Of a DNA stretch of 64,000 nt, positions 51,503 through 60,712 are shown piece by piece (positions within the stretch are counted from its first letter, which is position 1; the number at the start of each line of letters is the position of its first letter). Made by a program: the position numbers and the translations under genes. Source of the DNA: Olivibacter jilunii (lineage in GTDB: Bacteria; Bacteroidota; Bacteroidia; Sphingobacteriales; Sphingobacteriaceae); assembly GCF_900607235.1 (NCBI RefSeq), contig NZ_LR027849.1, positions 558,001 through 622,000 on the forward strand. The letters are read 5' to 3'. The notes under the pieces were generated by a model that was not told the DNA's origin, made no database searches, and saw only the letters and a program-made list of their open reading frames with translations.

Positions 51503-53239
51503 CTATTTCTTTTCTTCTTCTTTTTCTGTTGTTTCTTCCTCAGTCGAGGCACTTGCTTCCTGCTTTTTACTACCCAGGCCCAAGTTATAGCTGATGCCGG
51601 CAAACCAACCCGTTTTAAAGTCGGAGCGATATTTCACTTCGGTTTCTGAAGTTGGAAGTGGTTTGAAATTTCCCTCATTGGTATAGTTTGCTGCAGAAAG
51701 TACTTTTCGGTTGGTAAAGTTCCAACCCCCTGAAAGAACCAATCGCTGGGCCTTTCCAATAATAATGCTTCCACCAAGTAACAGCGAATAATTTACATCG
51801 AGCGATTTTCCGACACCGAAGGTAAGGGATGGCGATACATAGGGAATCAAATTACGTGGATATATATGTGCCAGTGCGGAAATGCCTACTGTACCTCCGC
51901 TTCCGCCATCCGGGACAAGTTCTTTCATCGAGGTTGTGTCGTTGACCTGAAAGTCACGCAATGCATATTTCTCATTCTTTATATTACTATAATAAAAGCC
52001 GGTACTGAAGTCTACCTTTATGCCACCATGTATAGGTACGGCGAAGGATTGAGCAGGGACTTGGAATGCGTTGAGCACTTTATCCTTTCCTTTGATATCA
52101 AGATTAAAAACAACTTCATCGGCATTTTCCAATTGAATGATTTTACTGGCAAACCGGAACTTGGCTGCCATAAATGTTTCATATAATTTAACGGTTTCGT
52201 CAACCAGGGAGTCCGGTGTTAGGGGAATATGTAAGGTCTGCTGAAATTCCCTGTTAAAATTATCGGAAGTGTAAGGGTCCTTCGATTTGGATTTTTGCTC
52301 TTCTATGACCGCCTCCTTGGCTGCGCGGTAGCCCGAAGTGATATCGATGATGCCGTTCTGCGCGCCGAAATTTAAATTGACGTTTCGTAAGACCTGCTTT
52401 CTGGCCTTTTCAAAGTCAATTTCATCTTCGTCCAGTAAGCGTTTCAGGTCAGAGTTCAGTTGGGCAATTTTATAAATCTCCGATTCGATGTTCTTAGTTG
52501 CTTTGGAGGCCGTTGTTGGACTTCCGGAAATAAGTGATGTTACGGTCCCGAAAAGGGCGGGCACTTCGGTAAAGCGGTTATTGAAACTGTGTTCTGCCTT
52601 AATAGAGTATTTCAGAATGTTGAAGTTGTCGATCAGAAGAACTACTCCGCGCTTGGGATCATTTTTTTCCGCGAATGCGGGAAAGCGTAACCCGTTCACG
52701 GTATTACCATCCGAAAACACCCGATATTGATTTAATCCGGGACGATAAACTACCACTTGTCCCTGTGGGAGTTGTTTAGGATTGAACGATTCCAATTTAA
52801 CGGTTTTTGGATCATAATATACAGGTTCGGGCATCTCACCTATTTCATCATGGGAAACCTTGCCGGCAGGATCTATGGTGAAACGGTTCAATAACTTTTT
52901 TGAAATACCGACTGTTTGCGATAATGTTACGGTTAATTTACCTGTTTTGGGAACAATGGCAACAAATTGATCAATCTCAATGGGCTGATGTTTCCAGTTA
53001 AAGGCATACGGGGGGATTGTTCTACCGGGATATTCAATGTCCAGCTGTAGAGCAGTGCCCTGTTTGAGGCTGTCAGCTTCTTTCAGCACTAGCATGATCG
53101 GTAGTTCGGGATTAAGTGAACTTGAGGCCTCCAATTTTTCCGATTTCAGGGAAAAATGGATTTCATTGTCCGGAATTTCCTGACCCAAAAGGATGGCAGG
53201 GAAAATCCAAGTGAGGATAACGAGTAAAATTAGTTTCAT
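51503..53239 (-). CDS. exported, outer-membrane beta-barrel-like protein of trypsin operon
   Basis: A 578-aa protein with a signal peptide (MKLILLVILTWIFPAILLGQ). The N-terminal ~170 residues are beta-rich with Pro/Asp and a linker follows. A helical stretch (~250-350) leads to alternating hydrophobic strands from ~400 to 560 (FSTGFYYSNIKNEKYAL, then LVLSGGWNFTNRKVL, then GWFAGISYNLGLG), which fits a small C-terminal barrel. The tail is rich in Glu, Lys and Ser. The family is unknown. It overlaps the protease gene by 4 bases, so it is co-expressed with it. Confidence 0.65.
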   Translation of the reverse strand: MKLILLVILTWIFPAILLGQEIPDNEIHFSLKSEKLEASSSLNPELPIMLVLKEADSLKQGTALQLDIEYPGRTIPPYAFNWKHQPIEIDQFVAIVPKTGKLTVTLSQTVGISKKLLNRFTIDPAGKVSHDEIGEMPEPVYYDPKTVKLESFNPKQLPQGQVVVYRPGLNQYRVFSDGNTVNGLRFPAFAEKNDPKRGVVLLIDNFNILKYSIKAEHSFNNRFTEVPALFGTVTSLISGSPTTASKATKNIESEIYKIAQLNSDLKRLLDEDEIDFEKARKQVLRNVNLNFGAQNGIIDITSGYRAAKEAVIEEQKSKSKDPYTSDNFNREFQQTLHIPLTPDSLVDETVKLYETFMAAKFRFASKIIQLENADEVVFNLDIKGKDKVLNAFQVPAQSFAVPIHGGIKVDFSTGFYYSNIKNEKYALRDFQVNDTTSMKELVPDGGSGGTVGISALAHIYPRNLIPYVSPSLTFGVGKSLDVNYSLLLGGSIIIGKAQRLVLSGGWNFTNRKVLSAANYTNEGNFKPLPTSETEVKYRSDFKTGWFAGISYNLGLGSKKQEASASTEEETTEKEEEKK

Positions 53240-53919
53240 GGGTGTTTTATTTTTAGGGGTATGGTGAATGATGTAAGAATTTCTTCAATGGGGATTGCGT
53301 AGCTTACCCGGTTTGCTCTGTCCACGATGACAATGATACCGACCACATCGTTCGTTTCGCTGAGGACAAAGGCGCCGGAATCTCCTTCGACTGCAAAATC
53401 ACCTTCCGTACTGGCGATTGCTATCAATTGATCGAAAAAGTGCTTTGCCGTACCGGTCCCATAGGGAGCTCCAATAGAGTCGGATATTCCAAGAAATGTA
53501 CCTTCGGTGTATTTACTGATCTGGCCGTATTTGCGAAGCACGTACCTACCTTTATCGGCATTGGTGAGTATACGTTTATCGTTCACTTTCCCGACCTTCG
53601 GTATGGTGTTTGCAACGGGATAGTTAGCCTGTATGAGGGCCACGTCTACCCGGTTATCCCTTTTCGCTTCAATGACCTGACCAAAGTGTGTTAGTTCCAT
53701 GTATTGTTCGTCTATGATATTAACCAGGTTGTTAGTATTATCGATGCGGAAATGGGCATAGTCCAAGGCCGGATTTTTGATGCAATGGAAACAGGTGAGC
53801 AGGTATTCCTGACCGTTTTCTCCATAGACTTTGCCACCGATTGTCCCTTTCACAATTTCATTTTCATGATCGCGTGGAGGATTGATCGCGTTATAAACCG
53901 GTCTGCCAAGCGGGATCAT
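53236..53919 (-). CDS. trypsin-like serine protease without signal peptide
   Basis: A 227-aa protein with the chymotrypsin-fold triad readable as His45 in TCFHC, Asp92 in VDVALIQ and Ser181 in EGDSGAFV. No signal peptide or membrane helix is visible, so it is probably cytosolic. Trypsin-like cytosolic proteases occur as effectors in bacterial conflict systems, but ordinary regulatory proteases also exist. It overlaps its neighbours by 4 bases on both sides, forming a single operon with the membrane protein upstream and the exported protein downstream. Confidence 0.8.
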   Translation of the reverse strand: MIPLGRPVYNAINPPRDHENEIVKGTIGGKVYGENGQEYLLTCFHCIKNPALDYAHFRIDNTNNLVNIIDEQYMELTHFGQVIEAKRDNRVDVALIQANYPVANTIPKVGKVNDKRILTNADKGRYVLRKYGQISKYTEGTFLGISDSIGAPYGTGTAKHFFDQLIAIASTEGDFAVEGDSGAFVLSETNDVVGIIVIVDRANRVSYAIPIEEILTSFTIPLKIKHP

Positions 53920-54575
53920 TTGCTCGTGCCTGTTTGGTGATCGGTTGAAATGATGTTGTATCGGTCCTTACCCAATGCCTGTTCCAACAAAGACTGTTGA
54001 TCTCCCGTAGCTTTAAAGCCTTTATCGAATTTTAGGTTTACCTTGTTCGTGGTGCCGACAAAATCATAGCCTGCATAAGCATCGATCTGTTTTAGCCTGG
54101 GTTCTACAACCTTTACTTTTGCTGCCAAGGCTTCGAGCTCACTGCTTTCCGCTTGGGAAGCGGCCTGTTGTACACGGAACTTTTTGAGGTTTGCAAACTC
54201 CAGTACAATATCGAGCATATCGTGCCAGAACTTGGAGCCCAAGCTGATAAAGAATCCGGAAAGGAGCATTCCTACAGCGGAGCGTCCGGAGATCTTCTCT
54301 ATTTCCCAGATATTGATCAATCCCTGTCCTTTTATTAGACCAAAGAAATCCGCTCCTGCAATGAAAGAGACGAGCAGGCCACTGGCGATCGTGATTAGCT
54401 GAACCTGGAGTTCGCGTTTCTTCTCTCTCAGCGGGGAATAGTTCCGATTGCGTGTGTCAGGGATGGCAAGTTTAATTAAGTTGGAAACCCGTTCTGAAAT
54501 TAAACTTAATGCAAATAAGATGGTGACGATGGTGTACAGCATATTTGCCGACAATTGTTCGACATTTGGGGCCAT
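53916..54575 (-). CDS. membrane protein, first gene of trypsin operon
   Basis: A 219-aa protein not recognised by name. It has about three hydrophobic helices (~12-30 LYTIVTILFALSLISERV; ~60-76 ITIASGLLVSFIAGADF; ~98-115 AVGMLLSGFFISLGSKFW). A soluble, partly coiled C-terminal half follows (QAASQAESSELEALAAKVKVV). It may anchor the operon's products at the inner membrane. The operon order is membrane protein, protease, exported protein, with 4-base overlaps. Confidence 0.65.
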   Translation of the reverse strand: MAPNVEQLSANMLYTIVTILFALSLISERVSNLIKLAIPDTRNRNYSPLREKKRELQVQLITIASGLLVSFIAGADFFGLIKGQGLINIWEIEKISGRSAVGMLLSGFFISLGSKFWHDMLDIVLEFANLKKFRVQQAASQAESSELEALAAKVKVVEPRLKQIDAYAGYDFVGTTNKVNLKFDKGFKATGDQQSLLEQALGKDRYNIISTDHQTGTSK

Positions 54576-54960
54576 AATATGAAATTAGTTTTTAACTGAT
54601 TGTATTCATCGTTTGGGGCTGAATACATAAGGAAAGACATTCACTGCAATGGCTACTTATCTGTTTAGGCTTAGGGAAACTTCCGTTTTTATGATGTCAG
54701 CATAACCATTATAAATTTAAGTATTATTTTGGTATTGGCAACCGGAAGTAAAGATTTTTTTTTCGCGCAATTACAATTCTGGAATTTACCAGGGGAAGCC
54801 TTTCAACTTCACTTTCGTGAAACGTTTCCAAATTGCCGGTGAGATTTGAGCATCAGAACAAATCCTGATCTGATTGGACAATTAGCTATTCGATTTTTTT
54901 GCAATGCAAACGACAAATTAATAGCTTTATGCTCTGAAAGTGATGTACATATGATCTATC
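54576..54960. other. gene-free interval between divergent genes
   Basis: About 385 AT-rich bases that should carry promoters for the trypsin operon (minus) and the 86-aa gene (plus). No repeat, hairpin or clear promoter was identified. Confidence 0.4.
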
Positions 54961-55221
54961 ATGAAAAGCGGTAATCCTCCTCCCCAAATTCCCGGCATTA
55001 TTCCGAGCTTGGAACATGCTTATAGCACGTTAAGCCCGATCATTTTCGAATACCATGAGATGTATTGCTGTTATTATGGCAAAGCCGATGCCGTTATGGG
55101 CTTTGGGGCGGACATCGAGCAGGCAATCGAAGACTGGCACAGACTACTTTGCAAAAGAGTATTCAATGCCAACATAGATGATATGTTGGCAATGGAAATT
55201 GTTTCCAAACTGAACGGTTAA
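54961..55221 (+). CDS. hypothetical protein, 86 aa
   Basis: A small protein starting MKSGNPPPQIPGIIPSLEH. The middle reads FEYHEMYCCYYGKADAVMGFGADIEQAIEDWHRLL, split by family feeling into two beta strands and a helix. This faintly recalls HicB-like folds (G-x-d-eeA-x-W). There is no matching HicA toxin nearby. It is alone on the plus strand between two minus-strand operons. Confidence 0.45.
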   Translation: MKSGNPPPQIPGIIPSLEHAYSTLSPIIFEYHEMYCCYYGKADAVMGFGADIEQAIEDWHRLLCKRVFNANIDDMLAMEIVSKLNG

Positions 55222-55309
55222 TCCCTTTATCCCCACTCGTCATGTCATCGTATATTGAGGTAGCGATAATACCATTATTCGCTGTTGAGATATATGCTAC
55301 CACCTTTAA

Positions 55310-56131
55310 TCACAGCTTCATTCCTCTATGCCATTGTTTGGCCTGTCTGATCAGCGGGCTATCTTCAGGCACATAAGCCTTGATCGTCCGACGTCCGGAG
55401 AATACGGCGCTGGCTACGCGGTGAAAGCCGTCCACAAGGGGTAGATCCTCATCTTCCCCGTAACTTTTCCGTCCAAGCAATATGGGCGTGTACCCGGGGT
55501 AAAGTGGTTCCATGGTTACGGGTTCATTCAGCCAGCCGTCCAGTAGTTTATCCTTTTTCCTTAAAAAGTCGATTGGCATCTCAATCAGGCGATAACGGCG
55601 GTTATGTACTTCAGCATATGCCAGGTCATCCCGGATGCCATCATTATTTTCCTGTTTGCGTGATAGTATTTCGCTGATAATTTCTTCACCTGATAAAAAG
55701 TTCCCGGTTTTTATTCCTTTCCAGCGGATTTTTGTAAGCGGGCTTTCCCAGGGTACATAAGCACTGATCAAATTATATCCGTGATTCAATGCAGCGGCTA
55801 TGCGCTGAAAGCCATCAATAACCCCATCTACAATCTCTTTTCGGCCCGCTGCCATTTTATTGCCGATCAGAATGGGCATATAACCCGGACGAAGTGTTGC
55901 ATCAACCGGAGGTAGGTTATCCCAATCATGTTTCAATGGTTCCCGGAACCGGTAGTCCAGTTCGCTGTCCTGTTTACGCAGCATTTCTATGGGCAATTGG
56001 CGTAACACGTAAGTGCGTTTTTTTACATCCGCATATTCCAGCTTTTCTTGGATATATTCGTTATGCTCATGGGGCAATTTCAGGATAGCCTTTACGATAG
56101 CTATTCCCGGTATTTTAACTTCGGTTTTCAT
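55310..56131 (-). CDS. ParB-like fold protein with two repeats of one module
   Basis: A 273-aa protein in which the same ~120-residue module occurs twice: residues ~25-130 (RTYVLRQLPIEMLRKQD, then VIDGFQRIAAAL, then AYVPWESPL) and ~165-265 (RRYRLIEMPIDFLRKKD, then LVDGFHRVASAVF, then AYVPEDSPL). The V-D-G-[FY]-x-R-[VI] strand-helix is like the ParB/sulfiredoxin nucleotide site. The neighbour at 56232 has one copy of the module. The function within the mobile element is unknown; DNA binding is only an analogy with ParB. Confidence 0.6.
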   Translation of the reverse strand: MKTEVKIPGIAIVKAILKLPHEHNEYIQEKLEYADVKKRTYVLRQLPIEMLRKQDSELDYRFREPLKHDWDNLPPVDATLRPGYMPILIGNKMAAGRKEIVDGVIDGFQRIAAALNHGYNLISAYVPWESPLTKIRWKGIKTGNFLSGEEIISEILSRKQENNDGIRDDLAYAEVHNRRYRLIEMPIDFLRKKDKLLDGWLNEPVTMEPLYPGYTPILLGRKSYGEDEDLPLVDGFHRVASAVFSGRRTIKAYVPEDSPLIRQAKQWHRGMKL

Positions 56132-56231
56132 CTGTAGTTATTAAATTTTAAGACAATCCATTCCGGAGGAACAGCCGGCCATCGTACATGACCGTCATGT
56201 TTGTTGCTGTCCACTATATCCTTACCTTGCT

Positions 56232-56720
56232 TTATGGATGGTAGCCCTTAAATCGCTTATCAGCTACCTGCTGCCTACCGGCTGATAAGCGTTCGGTCTC
56301 CAGTTGGCGAATTGCCTTATCGATCAGGGGACTATCTTCGGGTACAAATGCCCGGACACGGTCCTGGCCTGCCCGTTGTGCCATCAGTACCCGGTAATAG
56401 CCATCCACTACCTGGTCTTTCAGGCTAAGACCGGCGAGGAAGCGGTTCCCGATCAGGATGGGAGAATAAACCGGACTCTTTGCAGTACGGTGCACACTGT
56501 CAATTTCAGGCGGATTGCTTAACCATTTGTCGAGGTTGGGGTCCTGTTTGCGCAGTAGATCCAATGGAAGGTAAATATCCACATAGTTTTTGTTCCGCAC
56601 GTCAGCGTAGTCGAGCAGCTCTTTCCGATTTTCATAATAGGTATAGTTCCACTTTTTGATTTTATCCAATACCAATTCTCCCGAAACTTTTCTCAATTCA
56701 TTTTCCATAACATTCTCCAT
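56232..56720 (-). CDS. ParB-like fold protein, single module
   Basis: A 162-aa paralogue of the gene at 55310 with one module (NYVDIYLPLDLLRKQD, then VVDGYYRVLMAQ, then AFVPEDSPL). The C-terminal 30 residues are basic. It may start at M5. It lies downstream of the coupling-protein gene on the same strand and is probably transcribed with the mobilisation genes. Confidence 0.6.
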   Translation of the reverse strand: MENVMENELRKVSGELVLDKIKKWNYTYYENRKELLDYADVRNKNYVDIYLPLDLLRKQDPNLDKWLSNPPEIDSVHRTAKSPVYSPILIGNRFLAGLSLKDQVVDGYYRVLMAQRAGQDRVRAFVPEDSPLIDKAIRQLETERLSAGRQQVADKRFKGYHP

Positions 56721-56788
56721 AAAATTTTATATCCGATGCCGGGCGAAGGCCCGGCAGATTCTTTGGTTTTGTCAGTCGTATCCCGTGG

Positions 56789-58777
56789 TTATTTTCGTAT
56801 GATCAGGTGCGCCTGGGCCGGATCGCGCAGCATGCGTTCAATTTCCGACTGGACGATGTACTGCACATCCCTCTTTATCTGATCAAAATTGTCCTGTACC
56901 ATCTTGTGGTCCACCTGCCGGATTACGGGAATTTCCTTATAAGCCTTTTCCTCGGCATTGATGGCATCCCAATCATTAATAATCTGGCAGTGGAAGGCTT
57001 TCAGCTCAATGGGCTGGTCGGGCGTATCGGCCACCATGCCGACAAAGTGGCCGGAGGAAAGCTGCGCGATGCGGGCGGCAGGCACGGCGTATTCAAGCTG
57101 CTTGTTTTTGCTGATGGAGGTGTCACCCGAATTGATGCTCAGTGATTGGCGGTCCTGCATGATTTTCCCGATGCGTTCGGAGAGCTGGCGCGCGCTGTCG
57201 CCGGTCACCTGACCGCTGATGATGTTGCCCACGGTGTTCATGATAACGTCGGCCTGCTCCTTGCCGTAATCGCGCCTTAACTGCGATTCATCCTGGATTC
57301 CCAAAACCACTGAAATCAAATTGGACCTCCCGGTACTGATCGTTGGAATTATGTCTATCGATAGCGTAGGAAATTCATCGAAAATCAATGCTGTAGGGAG
57401 CTTCCGCTTCTGGTTCACGATCTTAAGCAGGCGGTTCACATAGAGCGATAAGACGGCGCCGTAGGTCTGTATTTTCTGCGGATTGTTACCGAAGCAGATG
57501 ATTTTGGGAGCTTCGGGATTATTGATATCCAAACTAAAGTCGTTTCCGCTGAGCACATAGTAAAGTGCCGGGGAAGCCAGGCGGGCCAGTGCTATTTTTG
57601 CACTGCTTATCTGGCCTTCTAGCTGTTCCATTACATCATTCAGGTAGGCATTCAGGAATGGCGATACGAGAATGGATATCTGTCGTTCGGTGCGAAGCAG
57701 GGTAAACAGTGAATTGTACTCCAGGGAGATCAGCTCTATCACATGGGGGAGCGTGCAGAAACGGCCATTTTTGTAGCGGCGCAGATACCAGATGATGGCG
57801 GTAACAAAGTTGATGGCTGACTCGGTGAAGAACTCGCCCTGCTTCTTTTTCCACTCGGGGTTAAGACCCAGCAGGATGGTACGCGCGGATTCCGTGGCAT
57901 CGGTGATATCGGTCATTGCCAGCGGATCAAACACATTGCCGCGATGACTTCTGGAAAGATCATCGAAGTTGATGAAGTAGCAGGCCGGTTTACCTTTATA
58001 GCGGTGTTTGTTTTTCAGCCAATGGTTATAGGCAATTTTCGAGAGGTCCGGGAATTTGAAGTCATACACCAGCATGGTGAAGGGTTGAGGCTTGGCCAGG
58101 AACTGGCTTATCATGTGGCGGATGCAGAAGGCTGTTTTACCGGAGCCCTGGCTGCCGGAGACGACAATCGCGCGGAAGACTGCAGTAAAATTGATCCAGG
58201 ACCGGTGCATTTTGCCCTTCAGGTTGTATTGGGCCGGCAGGTTGATCGAATAGTCATTGGTGATCAGGCGCTCCTCCTGCGGGAAGGTTTCGTTGTCCCG
58301 GTTGAAAATATCGCCCTCCAGCTTATCCTTGATAATGCGGGAAAGGAGGGTGCCACCACTGAGCACCAGCAAAAAACCGGTAGAGGTCAATCCCATGTAT
58401 AGCCACGCCAGGTGTGTGAAGGGCAGGCGAAGGTAAAGCACGGGAAAGGTGACGAAGTAAATAAGCAGGCCCGTTAATAGATAAGCGAAAGCCGTCCGTT
58501 TGTTCAGCTTTTCCTCCTTGCGTCCCTTGGCGCCGAGCAGGGAAATAAATAAAAAGCCGAGCGCCCAAACTTTGGACAGGTGGAAGCTTTTCACCAGGCC
58601 GGTGGAAGCGACATTTCCCAATATCCGGTCCGTGAACTCGGTTGTCAAACCCCAGGTCAGAAAAGCCCGGTAGCAGAAATAATAAAAATGGATAATTAAA
58701 ATAGTAATGGCGATCAGTCGGGTCATGTCCAAAATCTTCCGCAGCGCCTGTTCATTTTCACCTGTTTGCATGCCCAT
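56789..58777 (-). CDS. type IV coupling protein (VirD4/TraG type)
   Basis: A 662-aa protein. There are about four N-terminal membrane helices (to ~residue 145). The ATPase domain has Walker A GSQGSGKTAF near 207-216, YDFKFPDLSK, and Walker B TALIFDEFPTLSI near 463. It links the relaxase-DNA complex to the conjugative channel, using ATP. It starts 12 bases after the relaxase gene's stop, the usual Bacteroidota mob order. The start could be M3. No channel (tra) genes are in the window, so the element either relies on others or they lie beyond the right edge. Confidence 0.9.
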   Translation of the reverse strand: MGMQTGENEQALRKILDMTRLIAITILIIHFYYFCYRAFLTWGLTTEFTDRILGNVASTGLVKSFHLSKVWALGFLFISLLGAKGRKEEKLNKRTAFAYLLTGLLIYFVTFPVLYLRLPFTHLAWLYMGLTSTGFLLVLSGGTLLSRIIKDKLEGDIFNRDNETFPQEERLITNDYSINLPAQYNLKGKMHRSWINFTAVFRAIVVSGSQGSGKTAFCIRHMISQFLAKPQPFTMLVYDFKFPDLSKIAYNHWLKNKHRYKGKPACYFINFDDLSRSHRGNVFDPLAMTDITDATESARTILLGLNPEWKKKQGEFFTESAINFVTAIIWYLRRYKNGRFCTLPHVIELISLEYNSLFTLLRTERQISILVSPFLNAYLNDVMEQLEGQISSAKIALARLASPALYYVLSGNDFSLDINNPEAPKIICFGNNPQKIQTYGAVLSLYVNRLLKIVNQKRKLPTALIFDEFPTLSIDIIPTISTGRSNLISVVLGIQDESQLRRDYGKEQADVIMNTVGNIISGQVTGDSARQLSERIGKIMQDRQSLSINSGDTSISKNKQLEYAVPAARIAQLSSGHFVGMVADTPDQPIELKAFHCQIINDWDAINAEEKAYKEIPVIRQVDHKMVQDNFDQIKRDVQYIVQSEIERMLRDPAQAHLIIRK

Positions 58778-58789
58778 GTTTTTAGTTTT

Positions 58790-60130
58790 TTATGGTCTGT
58801 CCGTGTAACCTTTTCTTCTTCTTTTTTTTCGTTTTTTACGTCCGATCCGCAGCTCATAGGGGAGCGGTTCGTAGAGATATTCAGGACCGAAGAGCGATTC
58901 CAGTATCGCTGAGATATCCGGTGGGATGATGGAATAATCCGGGGAGTTTGTCCGGCTGCCGGGAAAGTCAGTGTCGGGCAGCTCTTTATGCTGCTTAACA
59001 GCAGAAGGAAGATGCCGCTCGGAGGGTACTTTTGCGGAATTGGCAGCCAAGCGGTTCAGGATAACGGTAATGCCGTAAGCTTTGCCCAGTTCACTGCCGT
59101 TAAACACACATTTGCTATTGTGGTCCACATAGGTAATTCCGTAAAGACGGCCTTCCGCATTGCGGCGCAGCACGGTATCCACGCCCTGTCTTTTCAGGGC
59201 ATCGATAAAGTACTGCAGGGAGTTGCCGATCGTCCTGCCCGACAGGGTAAGGTCTATCATGTTTTTGAGCGCCGTTTTATGTTTCTTTTTGTAAATGCTG
59301 CCGGTCACGAATTTTTCGGAGAGGTAGTCCAGGGATGGATGGTTTTTGAAGCGGCTGTCACGCTTGGGCATGTCGATAAAAATCCTGCTGGATTTGATCG
59401 GTCTGCCGATGGCTTTCCCGGTCTCCGGATTGTATACCTGATAGAAAAGCCCTCGGTGTTTATGGACACGGCTTCCCTCTTCTCCGCGAGTGGCCCGTAC
59501 GTTATATAAGCCCAGGAGCGCGTTCAGCTCGTGGAGGCTACCAAGCCGGTAATTTTTCAACGTATGGCTGAGGATATTTTGGATCGTGTTTCGGATGGGG
59601 AATTTGCCATATTCAACTTTTTCCATATCGATCGGTTTCAGCGTATAAAGCGATTCTCCCTTTATGGCCTTTACCAGTCCATACTTTTCTTCCAGCCTTC
59701 TGCTCAGGGGCCGGGATACATCACGGCCGATATGCTGGGTGTCAATGGCCAGGCCGTCCGCCTTGATTTTGGTGGTAACGATATGAATATGGGGGTGGGC
59801 GGCATCTTTGTGGCGGTACACCAGATAAGGCTGGTCGCCAAAGCCGATGCCCTGCATGTAATCGCCCGCTATGATCATCATCTCTTCATTGGTCAGCCCT
59901 TTTTCCGAAGGATCAAAGTTGAGGGAGATATGGATGGCTTTCCGCTCCGCCCGGTGATTGCCTGCCGCCTGCCTGACCAGGACGTTCAGCTTATTGTCAA
60001 AGGAGAGGTCGGCCACATCCTTTGGATACCCCGATGCACCGATACAACTTGCCACGCCCTCCTTTACTTTGTTCTCATTATAGTTCAAGGGCCGGCGGAA
60101 GGATGTTCCGCTATTGATCACTGCAACCAT
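58790..60130 (-). CDS. mobB: relaxase/mobilisation nuclease (MobB-like)
   Basis: A 446-aa protein. I choose the ATG at 60130 (MVAVINSGTSF); the longer frame to 60217 adds residues inside the preceding gene. It begins with the relaxase signature VAVINSGTSFRRPLNYNENK. It has a metal-binding three-His motif RHKDAAHPHIHIVTTK near 110-125, and a basic C-terminus. It would nick one strand at oriT and stay covalently attached. The start overlaps the accessory gene by 13 bases. A candidate oriT lies at 60517-60712. Confidence 0.85.
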   Translation of the reverse strand: MVAVINSGTSFRRPLNYNENKVKEGVASCIGASGYPKDVADLSFDNKLNVLVRQAAGNHRAERKAIHISLNFDPSEKGLTNEEMMIIAGDYMQGIGFGDQPYLVYRHKDAAHPHIHIVTTKIKADGLAIDTQHIGRDVSRPLSRRLEEKYGLVKAIKGESLYTLKPIDMEKVEYGKFPIRNTIQNILSHTLKNYRLGSLHELNALLGLYNVRATRGEEGSRVHKHRGLFYQVYNPETGKAIGRPIKSSRIFIDMPKRDSRFKNHPSLDYLSEKFVTGSIYKKKHKTALKNMIDLTLSGRTIGNSLQYFIDALKRQGVDTVLRRNAEGRLYGITYVDHNSKCVFNGSELGKAYGITVILNRLAANSAKVPSERHLPSAVKQHKELPDTDFPGSRTNSPDYSIIPPDISAILESLFGPEYLYEPLPYELRIGRKKRKKRRRKGYTDRP

Positions 60131-60516
60131 ATGTCGGCGATTGAGTTGATTTTTTCCTTGATTTTTTCCGTATGGCGGAGCATCGTTTGGCGATCTTTCC
60201 GGAATACCGCATGCCATATTTTGAGCTCCTCGTCGGTATCGCTCATGTGCAGTTTATGGATGGCCTGGTTGAAGTTATTTCCGATGCTGTTGAGCTCCTT
60301 GCGGAGGAGCACCATTTCACGCATGAAGTCATCCAGCGAACGGTTACGATAGGTGGTGACGATGGCCTTGTCGAGCAGCTTGGCGCGCACATATTCACTC
60401 AACTTGCGGAAGGTGGTCCGGCGCCATTTAAGCTGCAGCTGGCGGTATTCCTTTTCCGCCATTCGGACGTGTATACGATGTGTCTTATTAGGGTTATCTG
60501 TCATATTCCCACTCAT
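60118..60516 (-). CDS. relaxosome accessory protein (ribbon-helix-helix type)
   Basis: A 132-aa basic protein. An N-terminal ribbon-helix-helix-like segment (HRIHVRMAEKEYRQLQLKWRR, then SEYVRAKLLDKA) precedes a helical C-terminal half typical of mobilisation relaxosome proteins in Bacteroidota conjugative elements (LRKELNSIGNNFNQAIHKL). It would bind oriT and load the relaxase, whose gene it overlaps by 13 bases. Confidence 0.8.
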   Translation of the reverse strand: MSGNMTDNPNKTHRIHVRMAEKEYRQLQLKWRRTTFRKLSEYVRAKLLDKAIVTTYRNRSLDDFMREMVLLRKELNSIGNNFNQAIHKLHMSDTDEELKIWHAVFRKDRQTMLRHTEKIKEKINSIADIWLQ

Positions 60517-60712
60517 TTTTTATGGCCTTTAGGGGCCTTTAATCCCTTCCCGCGCCGACTTTGGAGGCATGCGGGGAAAAATAGTTGTCCCACAAACTGA
60601 CACCTTGCCGAACGCACGAAGTAAGGCGTTCGATAGCCCGGAGCGTCTGCGGTACCGGGTGCTTTAGCTTATCAGGAGGCTTTTTTAACCGGTGCAAGCT
60701 GCTCCCGGCGGT
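60517..60712. other. candidate oriT region
   Basis: 196 bases between the relaxosome gene and the primase-like gene. It holds cgaacgc (60609-60615) and gcgttcg (60626-60632), a perfect 7-bp inverted repeat, and a second short repeat (cccgg 60637-60641, ccggg 60655-60659). In Bacteroidota mob modules oriT sits immediately upstream of the mob genes, so this is the natural location. The nick site is not identified. Confidence 0.4.
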
